A stretch of DNA of 64,000 nucleotides from Acidobacteriota bacterium (lineage in GTDB: Bacteria; Acidobacteriota; Terriglobia; Terriglobales; Acidobacteriaceae), in the NCBI GenBank assembly GCA_021778845.1, contig JAJYBU010000003.1, positions 1 to 64,000 on the forward strand, in the 5' to 3' direction. Below are positions 1-11,262 of the stretch, in pieces. The notes beneath the pieces were generated by a model. It did no database searches, was not told the DNA's origin, and saw nothing but the letters and a program-made list of their open reading frames with translations. The stretch's first letter is position 1, and the number at the start of each line of letters is the position of its first letter. The position numbers were made by a program, and so were the translations under genes.

Positions 1-1
1 G

Positions 2-124
2 ACATCGCCGGAGATCAGCGACCTGATAGCCTACCTGCGCGCCCGACGCAAGGTGATTGTGATCACTCCAAAATCGCTTCTCGCCACGCCAACACCCGCA
101 GCCACAACTTCCGATCAGGATTGA
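2..124 (+). CDS. C-terminal end of an unidentified protein (5' part outside window)
   Basis: An open frame enters from the left edge and ends at TGA 122-124, giving 40 residues. The visible part begins with SDLIAYLRARR, which resembles the last helix of many c-type cytochrome domains, and continues with a short Pro/Thr/Ala-rich tail. No haem motif can be seen because the rest lies outside the window, so the cytochrome idea is only a guess. The final third overlaps a possible decayed gene on the other strand, so one of the two readings may be wrong. Confidence 0.35.
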   Translation, partial: TSPEISDLIAYLRARRKVIVITPKSLLATPTPAATTSDQD

Positions 125-330
125 CTTGATGGCCTGGATGATAACTCAACCTGAGGATGACGTGACGGTTGAGGATGGAGATGTCGGATCGGCGTTCGTT
201 GTCGAGGTCGATGAAGGAGAGGCCCCAGCAGAGTATAGCTGGCGTTGAAACGGAGGCCGCACGTATAGAAGCGGTCTTCAAAGCTACGGTCGCCGAGGTT
301 CTGCTTGGGCGAGGCCATGCACGCCAACTC
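63..330 (-). pseudogene. Possible remnant of an outer-membrane beta-barrel protein C-terminus
   Basis: Two minus-strand frames read like consecutive pieces of one barrel end. One frame gives GDRSFEDRFYTCGLRFNASY (about 327-225). The next gives LSFIDLDNERRSDI followed by NRHVILRLSYHPG (about 225-112). Alternating aromatic and polar strands with short turns and a final RLSY strand are typical of outer-membrane proteins. A single frameshift near 225-235 would join them. No start codon or upstream part is present. It could also be chance reading in GC-rich DNA; the region up to base 379 holds no other gene I can support. Confidence 0.3.
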
Positions 331-379
331 ACTGGTGGCGTTGCAAGCATTACCGAAGCATCCGTATGATGAGATCGCG

Positions 380-955
380 ATGCGAAAAGTATATTCACCG
401 CTCCACTATGTCGTGATGTTTGTCGTTCTGGGTAGTCTTTGGACCCGGCCCAACTCCGGTGCGCTGGCGCAGAATGCTGCAGGGCTCTCCGCAAGTGCGC
501 CGAACTCAGCGAAGGTCGGCGTGCTGGATCGAGTGCAGGCTTCGGCGATTCTGCCAGTATCGGTCTTCTATGCCGGACAGAGCGCTCCGGTGCAGGGCCG
601 GAACTCGGGTGGAATCCGCTTTGATGGAGGTAAGTTGGCACTCGCGGCGCTGGTAGATACATCCGGCTACTCCTCTGGGGTACAGCAAACCTACCAGGGA
701 TACCTGCTGACAGAGGTGGCGCTGAAGATAGGCGACAAGACGCTGGTACCCGGCGCGTATGGCTTCGGTTTTATAGCGGGTAGTCGCATGGTGGTGATGG
801 ATCTTGGAGGCAACGAAATTCTGCACACCACGACGATCCGCGACGAGCAGATGATGCGACCGACGCCCCTGCGGATGATGGCTGATGCGTCGGTTGCGGG
901 GCACTATCGCCTGTACCTTGGCCGCACCTACGTCACGATGTCAGCAGCACAGTAA
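380..955 (+). CDS. Secreted protein of unknown function, paralogue of the facing gene at 1053-1589
   Basis: This 191-residue protein has an N-terminal hydrophobic segment (YVVMFVVLGSLW) ending in a plausible signal cleavage near ALAQN, so it is probably periplasmic. I chose the ATG at 380 because it directly precedes the signal sequence; an upstream ATG at 305 in the same frame would add 25 residues without signal features. The core has a pattern of a long strand, then YLLTEVALKIG, then PGAYGFGF, then MVVMDLGGNE, and ends RLYLGRTYV. The same order occurs in the convergent gene next door (YLLAQSPLRLG, PAGAYAVGW, VHVYEAETG, FLQIGRFAL). No known domain is recognised. It may bind a ligand or assist signalling by the adjacent two-component system, but this is inferred from position only. 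Confidence 0.8.
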   Translation: MRKVYSPLHYVVMFVVLGSLWTRPNSGALAQNAAGLSASAPNSAKVGVLDRVQASAILPVSVFYAGQSAPVQGRNSGGIRFDGGKLALAALVDTSGYSSGVQQTYQGYLLTEVALKIGDKTLVPGAYGFGFIAGSRMVVMDLGGNEILHTTTIRDEQMMRPTPLRMMADASVAGHYRLYLGRTYVTMSAAQ

Positions 956-1052
956 CTCGATTGACCATAAAGGGTCAGGGGCAAGGCGGAGATCGATCAG
1001 CGCACGTGCCATCCTCCACACGACAGCACCGCATCGGCGGAGTAGTGCAGGC

Positions 1053-1589
1053 TCATTCGCCCACAGTATAGGGCAGCGCAAACCGACCGATCTGGAGGAA
1101 GCTGCGATCCGCTGGCGGCCAGAGTTTGACGGAGACAACAGGCAGGGGAGGGCTCAGCGGATGAGCTATCGCCGTTCCTCGTTCGATTCCCGTTTCCGCC
1201 TCGTAGACATGCACCTGAAGGCCGTCGGCAGCTCGCGTCCAACCAACGGCGTACGCACCGGCGGGAAGGTCGATGCTCGTACCCAGACGCAAGGGACTTT
1301 GAGCAAGAAGGTAGTAGGAATACTTGCCATTGGCTGCGTAGCCGGCCGTGATGAGGACGACGGCGGCGATGACCTGCCCGCGGGAGTTGATCACCCCGGT
1401 TGCGGAGCGCATCTCGGTCTCGATACGCTCCTTATCGACCGGCGCACGTACCGGAAGAACAGCCTGCAACTCGGCCGTCGTTGCGGCACGCCACTCGCGT
1501 CGTGACGAAGAGTTCTTGTCCTGGGCAAGCAGCGCGAGCGGCAGCAGAAAAAGGATCGCGAGGGAGCGGACGCACCGCATGATGCTCAT
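1053..1589 (-). CDS. Secreted protein of unknown function, third gene of the two-component operon
   Basis: A 178-residue protein with a classic signal peptide (MRCVRSLAILFLLPLALLAQ). Its ATG at 1589 overlaps the stop of the response regulator by four bases (ATGA), which implies translational coupling; an internal ATG at 1580 is an alternative start closer to the signal peptide. The body contains YLLAQSPLRLG, DLPAGAYAVGW and a C-terminal FLQIGRFALPY, matching in order the plus-strand gene at 380-955, which it faces tail to tail. Being the last gene of a kinase-regulator operon, it may be an accessory or output protein of that system. Its biochemical role is unknown. Confidence 0.82.
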   Translation of the reverse strand: MSIMRCVRSLAILFLLPLALLAQDKNSSSRREWRAATTAELQAVLPVRAPVDKERIETEMRSATGVINSRGQVIAAVVLITAGYAANGKYSYYLLAQSPLRLGTSIDLPAGAYAVGWTRAADGLQVHVYEAETGIERGTAIAHPLSPPLPVVSVKLWPPADRSFLQIGRFALPYTVGE

Positions 1590-2212
1590 CGATGACTTAC
1601 CAATCCACGTTGAATTGCGACAGTCGCAGCATGGGTCCGATCCGCGACTCCAAGCTTGCCCAGCAAGCTGTTGATGTGGGTCTTCACCGTTGCCTCCGAG
1701 ATCGAAAGATCGGCTGAGATGTCCTTATTCGCGCGGCCTGCAACGATCCTCTCCAGAACGCTCAACTCCCTTGCCGTCAACTCCTGCCCACTCAACCGTT
1801 CTGCCAATTTCTCCGCAACGAACGAGGGAATGTGAAGCTTGCCGCTGTGCACCGCGTGGATGGTGGTTAACAATTCTTCCAGCGGCATACCCTTGAGAAG
1901 ATAGGCTCGAGCGCCGGCCTGCAGCGCCCGGTAGATATCCTCGTCGCCATCGAAGGTGGTGAGAACGATGAATCGGGCCTGAGGAAAATCGACTCGAATC
2001 CGGCGGATGGTATCCGCTCCGCCCAGCTTCGGTAGTTGCAGGTCAATCAGTGTGATGTCGGGCTGCACAGCGCGAAAGGCATCGATAGCCTCCAGACCAT
2101 CGCCTACGGACGCAACGACTTCGAGATCGTCGGTGGTGGAAAGCAAAGCGACCAGGCCCTGTCGAACAACCTGGTGATCCTCTACGAGCATGATGCGAAT
2201 TCGGTCTGCCAT
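1586..2212 (-). CDS. NarL/FixJ-type response regulator (REC + LuxR HTH)
   Basis: A 208-residue DNA-binding regulator. The receiver domain (about 1-120) has the acidic pair E11/D12, the phospho-acceptor D57 in TLIDLQLP, a switch Thr in IVLTTFDG and the conserved Lys in AYLLKG. The C-terminal LuxR/NarL helix-turn-helix (about 143-208) has LTARELSVLERIVAGRANKDISADL and SEATVKTHINSLLGKLGV-type residues. It starts two bases after the stop of the kinase gene upstream and overlaps the next gene by four bases, so the three are co-transcribed. Expected to be phosphorylated by the neighbouring kinase and to act on nearby promoters, perhaps including the divergent porin. Confidence 0.95.
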   Translation of the reverse strand: MADRIRIMLVEDHQVVRQGLVALLSTTDDLEVVASVGDGLEAIDAFRAVQPDITLIDLQLPKLGGADTIRRIRVDFPQARFIVLTTFDGDEDIYRALQAGARAYLLKGMPLEELLTTIHAVHSGKLHIPSFVAEKLAERLSGQELTARELSVLERIVAGRANKDISADLSISEATVKTHINSLLGKLGVADRTHAATVAIQRGLVSHR

Positions 2213-2214
2213 GT

Positions 2215-5067
2215 TTACCTCGTGCTGTGCTCAACGGGCACGCGCAACGTCACCCTGGTTCCCTTTCCAGACTGACTTGCGATTTCGAGTGTGCCGTCGA
2301 TCGCCGCGGCGCGCTCCTTCATTCCCAGCAGTCCATAGTGTCCTGCTTCGCTGGAACCCGCGTCCACAACGAAGCCTACACCCTTATCCTCAACCGTGAG
2401 CATCAGCATATCACTGGAGTAATGCAGTTCCAACGAAGTTTCGGTCGTGTGGGCGTGACGCAGCGCGTTGGTAAGCGCCTCCTGAGCAATGCGTAGGACC
2501 TCACGCTCCACTCGCGGTTCAAGCGGCCGGTAAGCGCCGCCAAGATGCAGCTTTGGAGCGACGGCGCTGAACGTATCCCGTTGCACGATCCTGGCCAGCC
2601 GGGTGGGCAACGTATCCTGCGAGTTGTTTGCGCGCAGCTCCCAGATGCTGCGTCGCGCCTCGTCCAGACCCTCGGTCACCAACTGGCGGGTACGCTTGAC
2701 CTGATCGATAGCAAGCTCTACTTTCCCGCGGCTCAGGTACTGGGTGACGAGATCAAGCTGCAGCGAGGCCCCCACAAAATCCTGCGTCAACGTGTCGTGA
2801 ATCTCGCGTGCCATGCGATTGCGCTCCGCCAGCACCGCGTCGAACTGGCCCTTCAATCTCCGCAGCCGCATCAGGTACATTCCAGCCAGCAACGCCATCA
2901 CCGCCAGAATGCAAAGCAGGATAAGCCACCACCGGCGATAGATTGGCGGAATGATGCGAAAGCGAACTTCGGCACCGGCGCTATTCCACACGCCGTCGTT
3001 GTTCATCGCCTGCACGTGAAAGAGATACGACCCGGGAGTGAGATTCGTGTACGTCGCAGATCGGCGATTGCCGGCGTTGGTCCACTGCTTGTCAAAGCCC
3101 TCCAACCGAAACCGATAGCGCACCTCCGACGGCGCGGTGAAGCTGAGTCCCGCATACTCCATCGTGAAGCGCGCATGGCCGAACGGAATGTCGATCGATG
3201 CCGGACCGAGAGGTTCGGAGAGATCATCCACCACAAATCGCTGCAGCACCACGGGCGGCGCAACCCTGTTCGACGGCAGATGCTCGGTGTCCACAATCGC
3301 CACACCGCCGCGCGTCGGAAACCAGAGTTCTCCATTGCCCGCCAGCCATCCGGTAGAGGGTTCGCCAGCTACAACTTCGTCGTTGGGCAACCCATCGGCA
3401 AGCCCATATCGAGTCATCGCCCCGTCCGGCAGCGTGCACGGCGTCTTCCCCACGCAGGCACGCAGCGCCGTGAGCGCAATGCGGCGGATGCCTCGATCCA
3501 TGCGAAGCCAAAGATATCCCACCCGGTCCGTGGTCATCCCTTCGATATTGCCATCGTGCTCCCCAGCCAAAGGAAATGCCCCAACAGGGACCAGCCGTTC
3601 GCCGTCATAGTAGCTGAGACCCCCATTATGGGTGGCCACCCAAAGTTGGCCCGCGCGGTCCTGCGCGATAGACGTCGCAATGGTTGCACCCAGCCCGTCG
3701 CGCGTCGTGAAGTTGCGAAGTTTTCCATCGCTGCGCGCTTCGGTGAGACCGCCAGACGTAGCCGCCCAAAGCTCGCCGGGCTGCAGCAGCAGCGCCCCAA
3801 TCATGTCGCCTCCCAGCCCATCCGCGCTGGTCAGTGTGGTGATCTTGAGCTGCCTCCCAACGTCCTGCAGATGCGCCAAACCTTGGCGCGTTCCTACCCA
3901 TACAGACCCATCGCGGTCCACCGCCAGCGCACGAATATCATCGTCCGGAAGTCCGTCGGCCGAGGTAACGTGCCGCACGGCATTACTGGCGTCGATGTAA
4001 TTGAGTCCATCGGGCGTGCCCACCCACAGGCCGCCCTTTGCGCCCGCCGCAAGACACAGAATCACGGCGCTGGTGAGCCTGGTCTCCGCCACCGGAGCGT
4101 CCATCTCACCATTGAGCACGCGGCGCAGGCCATCATCACGCGTGCCCAGCCACATGGCTCCATCCGTGGTCTCCACAACACTGGTCACGGCCTGGTCAGC
4201 CAGCGTGGGCTCGCTGCGGAACGGCAGCCGCCGCAGCACATGCAACCCGGAGGTCTCGGTGCCAATCCAGTGATCTCCCTCCTCATCCTCAAAGATCGAG
4301 AGCACGGAGTTGCCGCTAAGCAAACTCACAGGCGTCGCTGCAGGCTTCTCCGCCTTCAGCACAAACAACCCACTATTCAGCCCAACCCACGCCAGTCCCT
4401 CCCGGTCGACGAACACCGTCTGGATGCGGCCCATCGGCAACTCGTGACGCACGCGCCACGAACGCTGCACACCCGCTGCGTTGACCGAAACCGTCGTCGT
4501 CGAGAACCTCCAAAGTGCACTACCCGGCACCTCGGACAGTCCGAAGCGATCGCGGCTGAGGTCTTCGGGCGGGCTTGAGAGTGTCTCAAAATTCGGCTGC
4601 TTCCACACCGCCCATCCCGCCGCAGTCTCTATCACCAACGAACCATCGCCGCGCACCGTCAGCGACTCGATGGCTGAAGACGCAAGCCCATCCTCCGTGC
4701 CGTAGCGGCGAAATCTTCCCTGCTGCATCCGGAGCAGGCCGTCCTCCGTACCAAGCCATAGGCCATCACGATTCGAGGCAAGGCAGCAGACATCATCGCT
4801 ACGAAATGCTGGGTCCGACCCTCGGCCAAAGACCCGGAAAGCAACGCCGTCGAACCGCGCCAATCCACCCTCCGTAGCAATCCATAGATAGCCGTCAGGC
4901 GTTTGCAAGATGCTATGGACGCTACTTTGCGGGAGCCCTTCCTCGGTGGACCAGGCCTGCTGGCTGAGATAGCGAAGGTTCTGCGCCGGGCTTTGGCCGA
5001 CCAACAGCAGCAAGCAAACTATAGCCAGACTGCTGAGCCGCGAGCGCCGTGTGAGCCTACATAGCAT
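2215..5067 (-). CDS. Propeller-type sensor histidine kinase (reg_prop, Y_Y_Y, HisKA_3, HATPase)
   Basis: A 950-residue membrane sensor. After a signal/anchor segment there are at least eleven two-component-propeller repeats of the form DGYLWIATEGGLARFDG, expected to fold into two periplasmic beta-propellers. A Y_Y_Y domain follows (LEGFDKQWTNAG, YLFHVQAMNNDG), then a transmembrane helix (WWLILLCILAVMALLAGMYLM region). The kinase core is HisKA_3 with MAREIHDTLTQDF (phospho-His about 757) and a HATPase domain with EALTNALRHAH, DKGVGF and GLLGMKERAAAIDG. I chose the ATG at 5067 because GGAG lies six bases upstream; ATG 5082 is an alternative and a longer frame reaches 5211. In other bacteria this architecture often senses polysaccharides or their breakdown products; the ligand here is unknown. 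First gene of a three-gene operon, divergent from a porin. Confidence 0.93.
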   Translation of the reverse strand: MLCRLTRRSRLSSLAIVCLLLLVGQSPAQNLRYLSQQAWSTEEGLPQSSVHSILQTPDGYLWIATEGGLARFDGVAFRVFGRGSDPAFRSDDVCCLASNRDGLWLGTEDGLLRMQQGRFRRYGTEDGLASSAIESLTVRGDGSLVIETAAGWAVWKQPNFETLSSPPEDLSRDRFGLSEVPGSALWRFSTTTVSVNAAGVQRSWRVRHELPMGRIQTVFVDREGLAWVGLNSGLFVLKAEKPAATPVSLLSGNSVLSIFEDEEGDHWIGTETSGLHVLRRLPFRSEPTLADQAVTSVVETTDGAMWLGTRDDGLRRVLNGEMDAPVAETRLTSAVILCLAAGAKGGLWVGTPDGLNYIDASNAVRHVTSADGLPDDDIRALAVDRDGSVWVGTRQGLAHLQDVGRQLKITTLTSADGLGGDMIGALLLQPGELWAATSGGLTEARSDGKLRNFTTRDGLGATIATSIAQDRAGQLWVATHNGGLSYYDGERLVPVGAFPLAGEHDGNIEGMTTDRVGYLWLRMDRGIRRIALTALRACVGKTPCTLPDGAMTRYGLADGLPNDEVVAGEPSTGWLAGNGELWFPTRGGVAIVDTEHLPSNRVAPPVVLQRFVVDDLSEPLGPASIDIPFGHARFTMEYAGLSFTAPSEVRYRFRLEGFDKQWTNAGNRRSATYTNLTPGSYLFHVQAMNNDGVWNSAGAEVRFRIIPPIYRRWWLILLCILAVMALLAGMYLMRLRRLKGQFDAVLAERNRMAREIHDTLTQDFVGASLQLDLVTQYLSRGKVELAIDQVKRTRQLVTEGLDEARRSIWELRANNSQDTLPTRLARIVQRDTFSAVAPKLHLGGAYRPLEPRVEREVLRIAQEALTNALRHAHTTETSLELHYSSDMLMLTVEDKGVGFVVDAGSSEAGHYGLLGMKERAAAIDGTLEIASQSGKGTRVTLRVPVEHSTR

Positions 5068-5208
5068 GGTCCACTCCAGCATGCGACCCCGCGCAGCGTT
5101 TGTCCACACCCGAACACCTCTTCCGTGCCAACACAGGCGCAGAGAATGAAAATCAACCTTTTGATGGATAGGCGGCTGCAGTGTTCGGCCTTTAGATTGA
5201 TTGAAGCA

Positions 5209-5316
5209 CAATCGATACGTTGATTCTCCCTAGGCAGAGCCACTCTTGCCATGCCTTCCCACGCAGATCCGCAGCAAACGTTTACAAAATCTCGCGTGAT
5301 TCACCCTTATCGATTG
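5209..5316. promoter_or_regulatory. Divergent control region with a 9-bp inverted repeat
   Basis: The 260-base gap between the kinase operon (starts 5067, minus) and the porin (starts 5328, plus) must hold both promoters. CAATCGATA at 5209-5217 and its exact inverse TATCGATTG at 5308-5316 lie 90 bases apart, each with an ATCGAT core. This could be a pair of binding sites for the adjacent response regulator, but no experimental or family evidence is available here. The second half-site is directly upstream of the porin Shine-Dalgarno (GAGGG). Confidence 0.35.
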
Positions 5317-5327
5317 AGGGATGGTGC

Positions 5328-6848
5328 ATGAATTTCACAAAGCTTCCGAAGTCTATCTTAAGGATATCTCTGGCCACGGCGTTCTTCGCGGGTGGCCTCG
5401 CATGGGCACAGAGCTACACCGCTACCCCGATAACGACCGATGGTGCGTCCAACTCGCCGATAAGCTTCAACGTCTACGAGCGCAATCGTACGGACGCGTA
5501 TAACTGGTACGCAGACCCTCCCTACACCACTACTTACCCATTTGTGGAGCAACTGCTGCGGGTAAGTGTAGCCCAGCAGATCCGGCGCATCGACTGGCTG
5601 GCCGAACTCGCCTCGAACGACAGCTTCGATCTGCCGACGACTGCGACCTCTACCGTAGCTGCGCAGGGAGCCCTGGGCCTCGGAGGAAACTACTACGCCG
5701 CCAACGCCAACACCACGCCTGCCGCTGTCGCGCTGCGGCAGGGGTACATTCGTTACCACGAAACGGGTCCAGACACCAGCCTGCGACTGGGCCGCTTCGA
5801 GTTCTTTGATGGACTCGAGACCCACCCGAAGAACTCCACTCTTGCGTGGTTGCAGGACAACCGCGTCGCGCAGCGGCTCATTGGAAACTTCGGATTCTCC
5901 ACGGGCCAGCGCAGCTTCGATGGCATCGACGGCCACTATGGCAAAGGGTCATGGGACATAACGGCGATGGCCGGACGCGCCACGCAAGGCGTCTTCAACA
6001 TGAACTCCAATCCGGAGATCAATGTGGATGTGCAATACCTGGCCTACAGCAAATATCAATTCAGCCATCACATGCTGTGGAGAGCGTTTGCCATCGACTA
6101 TCACGATGGAAGAACCGGCATCACCAAAACCGACAACCGGCCGCTGCCCATCCGCCAGGCCGACCATAAGAACATCCGTGTGGGCAGCTATGGCATGGAC
6201 ATGCTCTCGACCACGCCCGCAGGCCCGGGCGAGTTCGACGCTGTCTTGTGGGGGGTGCTGCAAAACGGCAACTGGGGCACTCTTACGCAGCATGCAGGTG
6301 CATTCGCCGCCGAGACTGGCTACCGGCTAACATCGCTGGCCAGCAAGCCATGGCTGCGCGGCGGCTACTTCCGCAGCACCGGCGACAACCATCCTGCCGA
6401 CTCCGTGAACAATACCTTCTTCCAGATCCTTCCTACCGCACGCGCCTACGCCCGCTTCCCGTTTTATAACCTGATGAACAACAAGGATGAATTTGCGGAG
6501 ATTGTCGATACACCCGGTAAAAAACTTACGCTGCGTTCGGACCTCCATTTCCTGCAGTTAACCGCGAGTTCAGATCTCTGGTATCAGGGCGGCGGAGCCT
6601 ATGACAATCTAGTCTTTGGCTATGCCGGACGTCCGTCGGGCGGAAGCAATAGCCTTGCTACCGTTATCGACATAAGCTCTGACTACCAACTCACACGAAC
6701 GCTCGCGCTGAATCTCTATTACTCACATGCTGCTGGCAAATCCGCAGTGGCCGCCGACTATCCAGCCGGGTCCTCCGCTAACTTTGGGTATCTCGAACTG
6801 CTTTATAGGTGGGACATTCATGAACGAATGTCTGCGGCTCACAAGTAG
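5328..6848 (+). CDS. Outer-membrane porin-like beta-barrel protein (alginate-export-like)
   Basis: A 506-residue protein with a signal peptide (ISLATAFFAGGLAWAQ, cleaved near AWAQ). Many strands of alternating polar and aromatic residues follow, including RLGRFEFFDGLETH and WLRGGYFRSTGDN, which recall the alginate-export/porin barrel family. ATG 5328 is chosen because GAGGG lies seven bases upstream and the signal peptide follows at once; the open frame extends to 5220. The barrel appears to end with the strand YLELLYRW, and an 11-residue tail DIHERMSAAHK follows. That tail lies where the IS481 remnant begins on the other strand, so the native terminus may have been altered. Divergent from the sensor-kinase operon, which suggests uptake of the sensed compound; substrate unknown. 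Confidence 0.8.
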   Translation: MNFTKLPKSILRISLATAFFAGGLAWAQSYTATPITTDGASNSPISFNVYERNRTDAYNWYADPPYTTTYPFVEQLLRVSVAQQIRRIDWLAELASNDSFDLPTTATSTVAAQGALGLGGNYYAANANTTPAAVALRQGYIRYHETGPDTSLRLGRFEFFDGLETHPKNSTLAWLQDNRVAQRLIGNFGFSTGQRSFDGIDGHYGKGSWDITAMAGRATQGVFNMNSNPEINVDVQYLAYSKYQFSHHMLWRAFAIDYHDGRTGITKTDNRPLPIRQADHKNIRVGSYGMDMLSTTPAGPGEFDAVLWGVLQNGNWGTLTQHAGAFAAETGYRLTSLASKPWLRGGYFRSTGDNHPADSVNNTFFQILPTARAYARFPFYNLMNNKDEFAEIVDTPGKKLTLRSDLHFLQLTASSDLWYQGGGAYDNLVFGYAGRPSGGSNSLATVIDISSDYQLTRTLALNLYYSHAAGKSAVAADYPAGSSANFGYLELLYRWDIHERMSAAHK

Positions 6849-7528
6849 CGGCCTCGGTGTATCGTCCCAGCATTGGGTGGATAGGGTTGAGAGTAAATCG
6901 ATCTGGGGTTTGCGTCCAGAGTTTGCAGAGGTATTCGTAGGGGTAAGGCCCTTGATGGTTCGGTTCATGCGTTCGACCTGCCCGTTGGTCCACGGATGGT
7001 TGGGTTTGGTGAGCCTGTGTTCGATTCCATGAACGAAGCAGAGTCTGTCGAAGGGATGGCCGCGGAAGCGTGCGATTGGCCCCTGGCGGTTCTTCGGCAG
7101 GTCACCGAACTGGATGCCTCTATCTGAGTGCAGGTAGAGCCGCCCGAGTCGGATAGGTGTTGAACTTCTTCCTCTTTGGCCGGTCGCCTTCGACATCAGG
7201 CAGTCGGCTGATGCGGTCAGACATCGGCGAAGGGAAGAGCGAGTTAGTTGAGGGAACGTAGCCTGGAGTGCGTAGAGGCAATCGTCCAGCAACAGCGTAT
7301 GCTTGCAAAACGCCACGATGATGGCGTCTTGCTTCACCGAAAGAACCGTCGATCTCGGAATGGTTGGTCCAGCCCGGCGATCCGGCGGTGGACTCCCGCT
7401 TCTTCCACTTGGCGACCATCTCCTGGTTGATGCCGTGACGACGCGCCAAGGTCCTCATGCTCTCTTGACTATGTTGTATCGCTCGACGGATCGCCTCTGT
7501 TCTTCTCTCGATGCTGTACTAGGCACAT
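6843..7528 (-). pseudogene. Decayed IS481-family transposase (integrase core) with internal deletions
   Basis: Pieces in all three minus-strand frames follow the order of an IS481-type transposase: TEAIRRAIQHSQESMRTL and HGINQEMVAKWKKR (helix-turn-helix), then DAIIVAFCKHTLLLDDCLY and LTRSSLRRCL, ISRLPDVEGDRPKRKKF, HSDRGIQF, GIEHRLTKPNHPWTNGQVE, LTPYEYLCKLW and DRFTLNPIHPML. Between KRKKF and HSDRGIQF the stretch with the first catalytic Asp is missing, and about 40 residues are missing between RTIK and GLTPYEY. There are several frameshifts and an in-frame TAG near the start. The ATG is probably at 7528 (MCLVQH). The element cannot be active. I could not define terminal inverted repeats. Confidence 0.85.
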
Positions 7529-7680
7529 CGCTCCACGCGCAGCGGTTGTCGCGTTCACTCTATCTCAGGAAAGTGCCTCCAGCCGAAAGTCGTTTGGATG
7601 GACGTCGCTTGCATCGTGGAAGGATTGCTGACCCTCCCCCCGATGTACACTCATCGCATTCCGATTCACCAAGGATGCCG

Positions 7681-11052
<3,372 letters not shown>

Positions 11053-11189
11053 GAGCTACGGCCATCACTGAGGGAAACCACCGTACGAGCGGTTGCCCCT
11101 GTCGAGGGTAGAGTAAAACTAGGCCAGTAGGCGAGCGAGGAGTTGAAGAAATTTAGGGGAGTTCTGAGCGAGTTCGTAGCAAACGGAAG

Positions 11190-11223
11190 CAGCCCGCTGC
11201 GCCATGGAGTGCGCCGCGGGCTG
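11190..11223. terminator. Hairpin between convergent genes
   Basis: CAGCCCGCTGCGC (11190-11202) pairs with GCGCCGCGGGCTG (11211-11223) with one mismatch and an 8-base loop. It lies between the convergent ends of the Tricorn-like gene and the NHL lipoprotein, where a shared terminator would be expected. A strong U-tract is missing on both strands, so termination is likely but not certain. The rest of the 210-base gap shows nothing else. Confidence 0.5.
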
Positions 11224-11262
11224 GAGGGTGTGAGGCTTATCGCATGACTGAACGGGAGTGGT

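Noticed and set aside
2545-4578. Long plus-strand open frame (677 residues) opposite the sensor kinase
   Set aside because: It is the complementary-strand shadow of the GC-rich kinase gene: composition is rich in Arg, His and Gln with no domains, and the kinase frame is fully supported.
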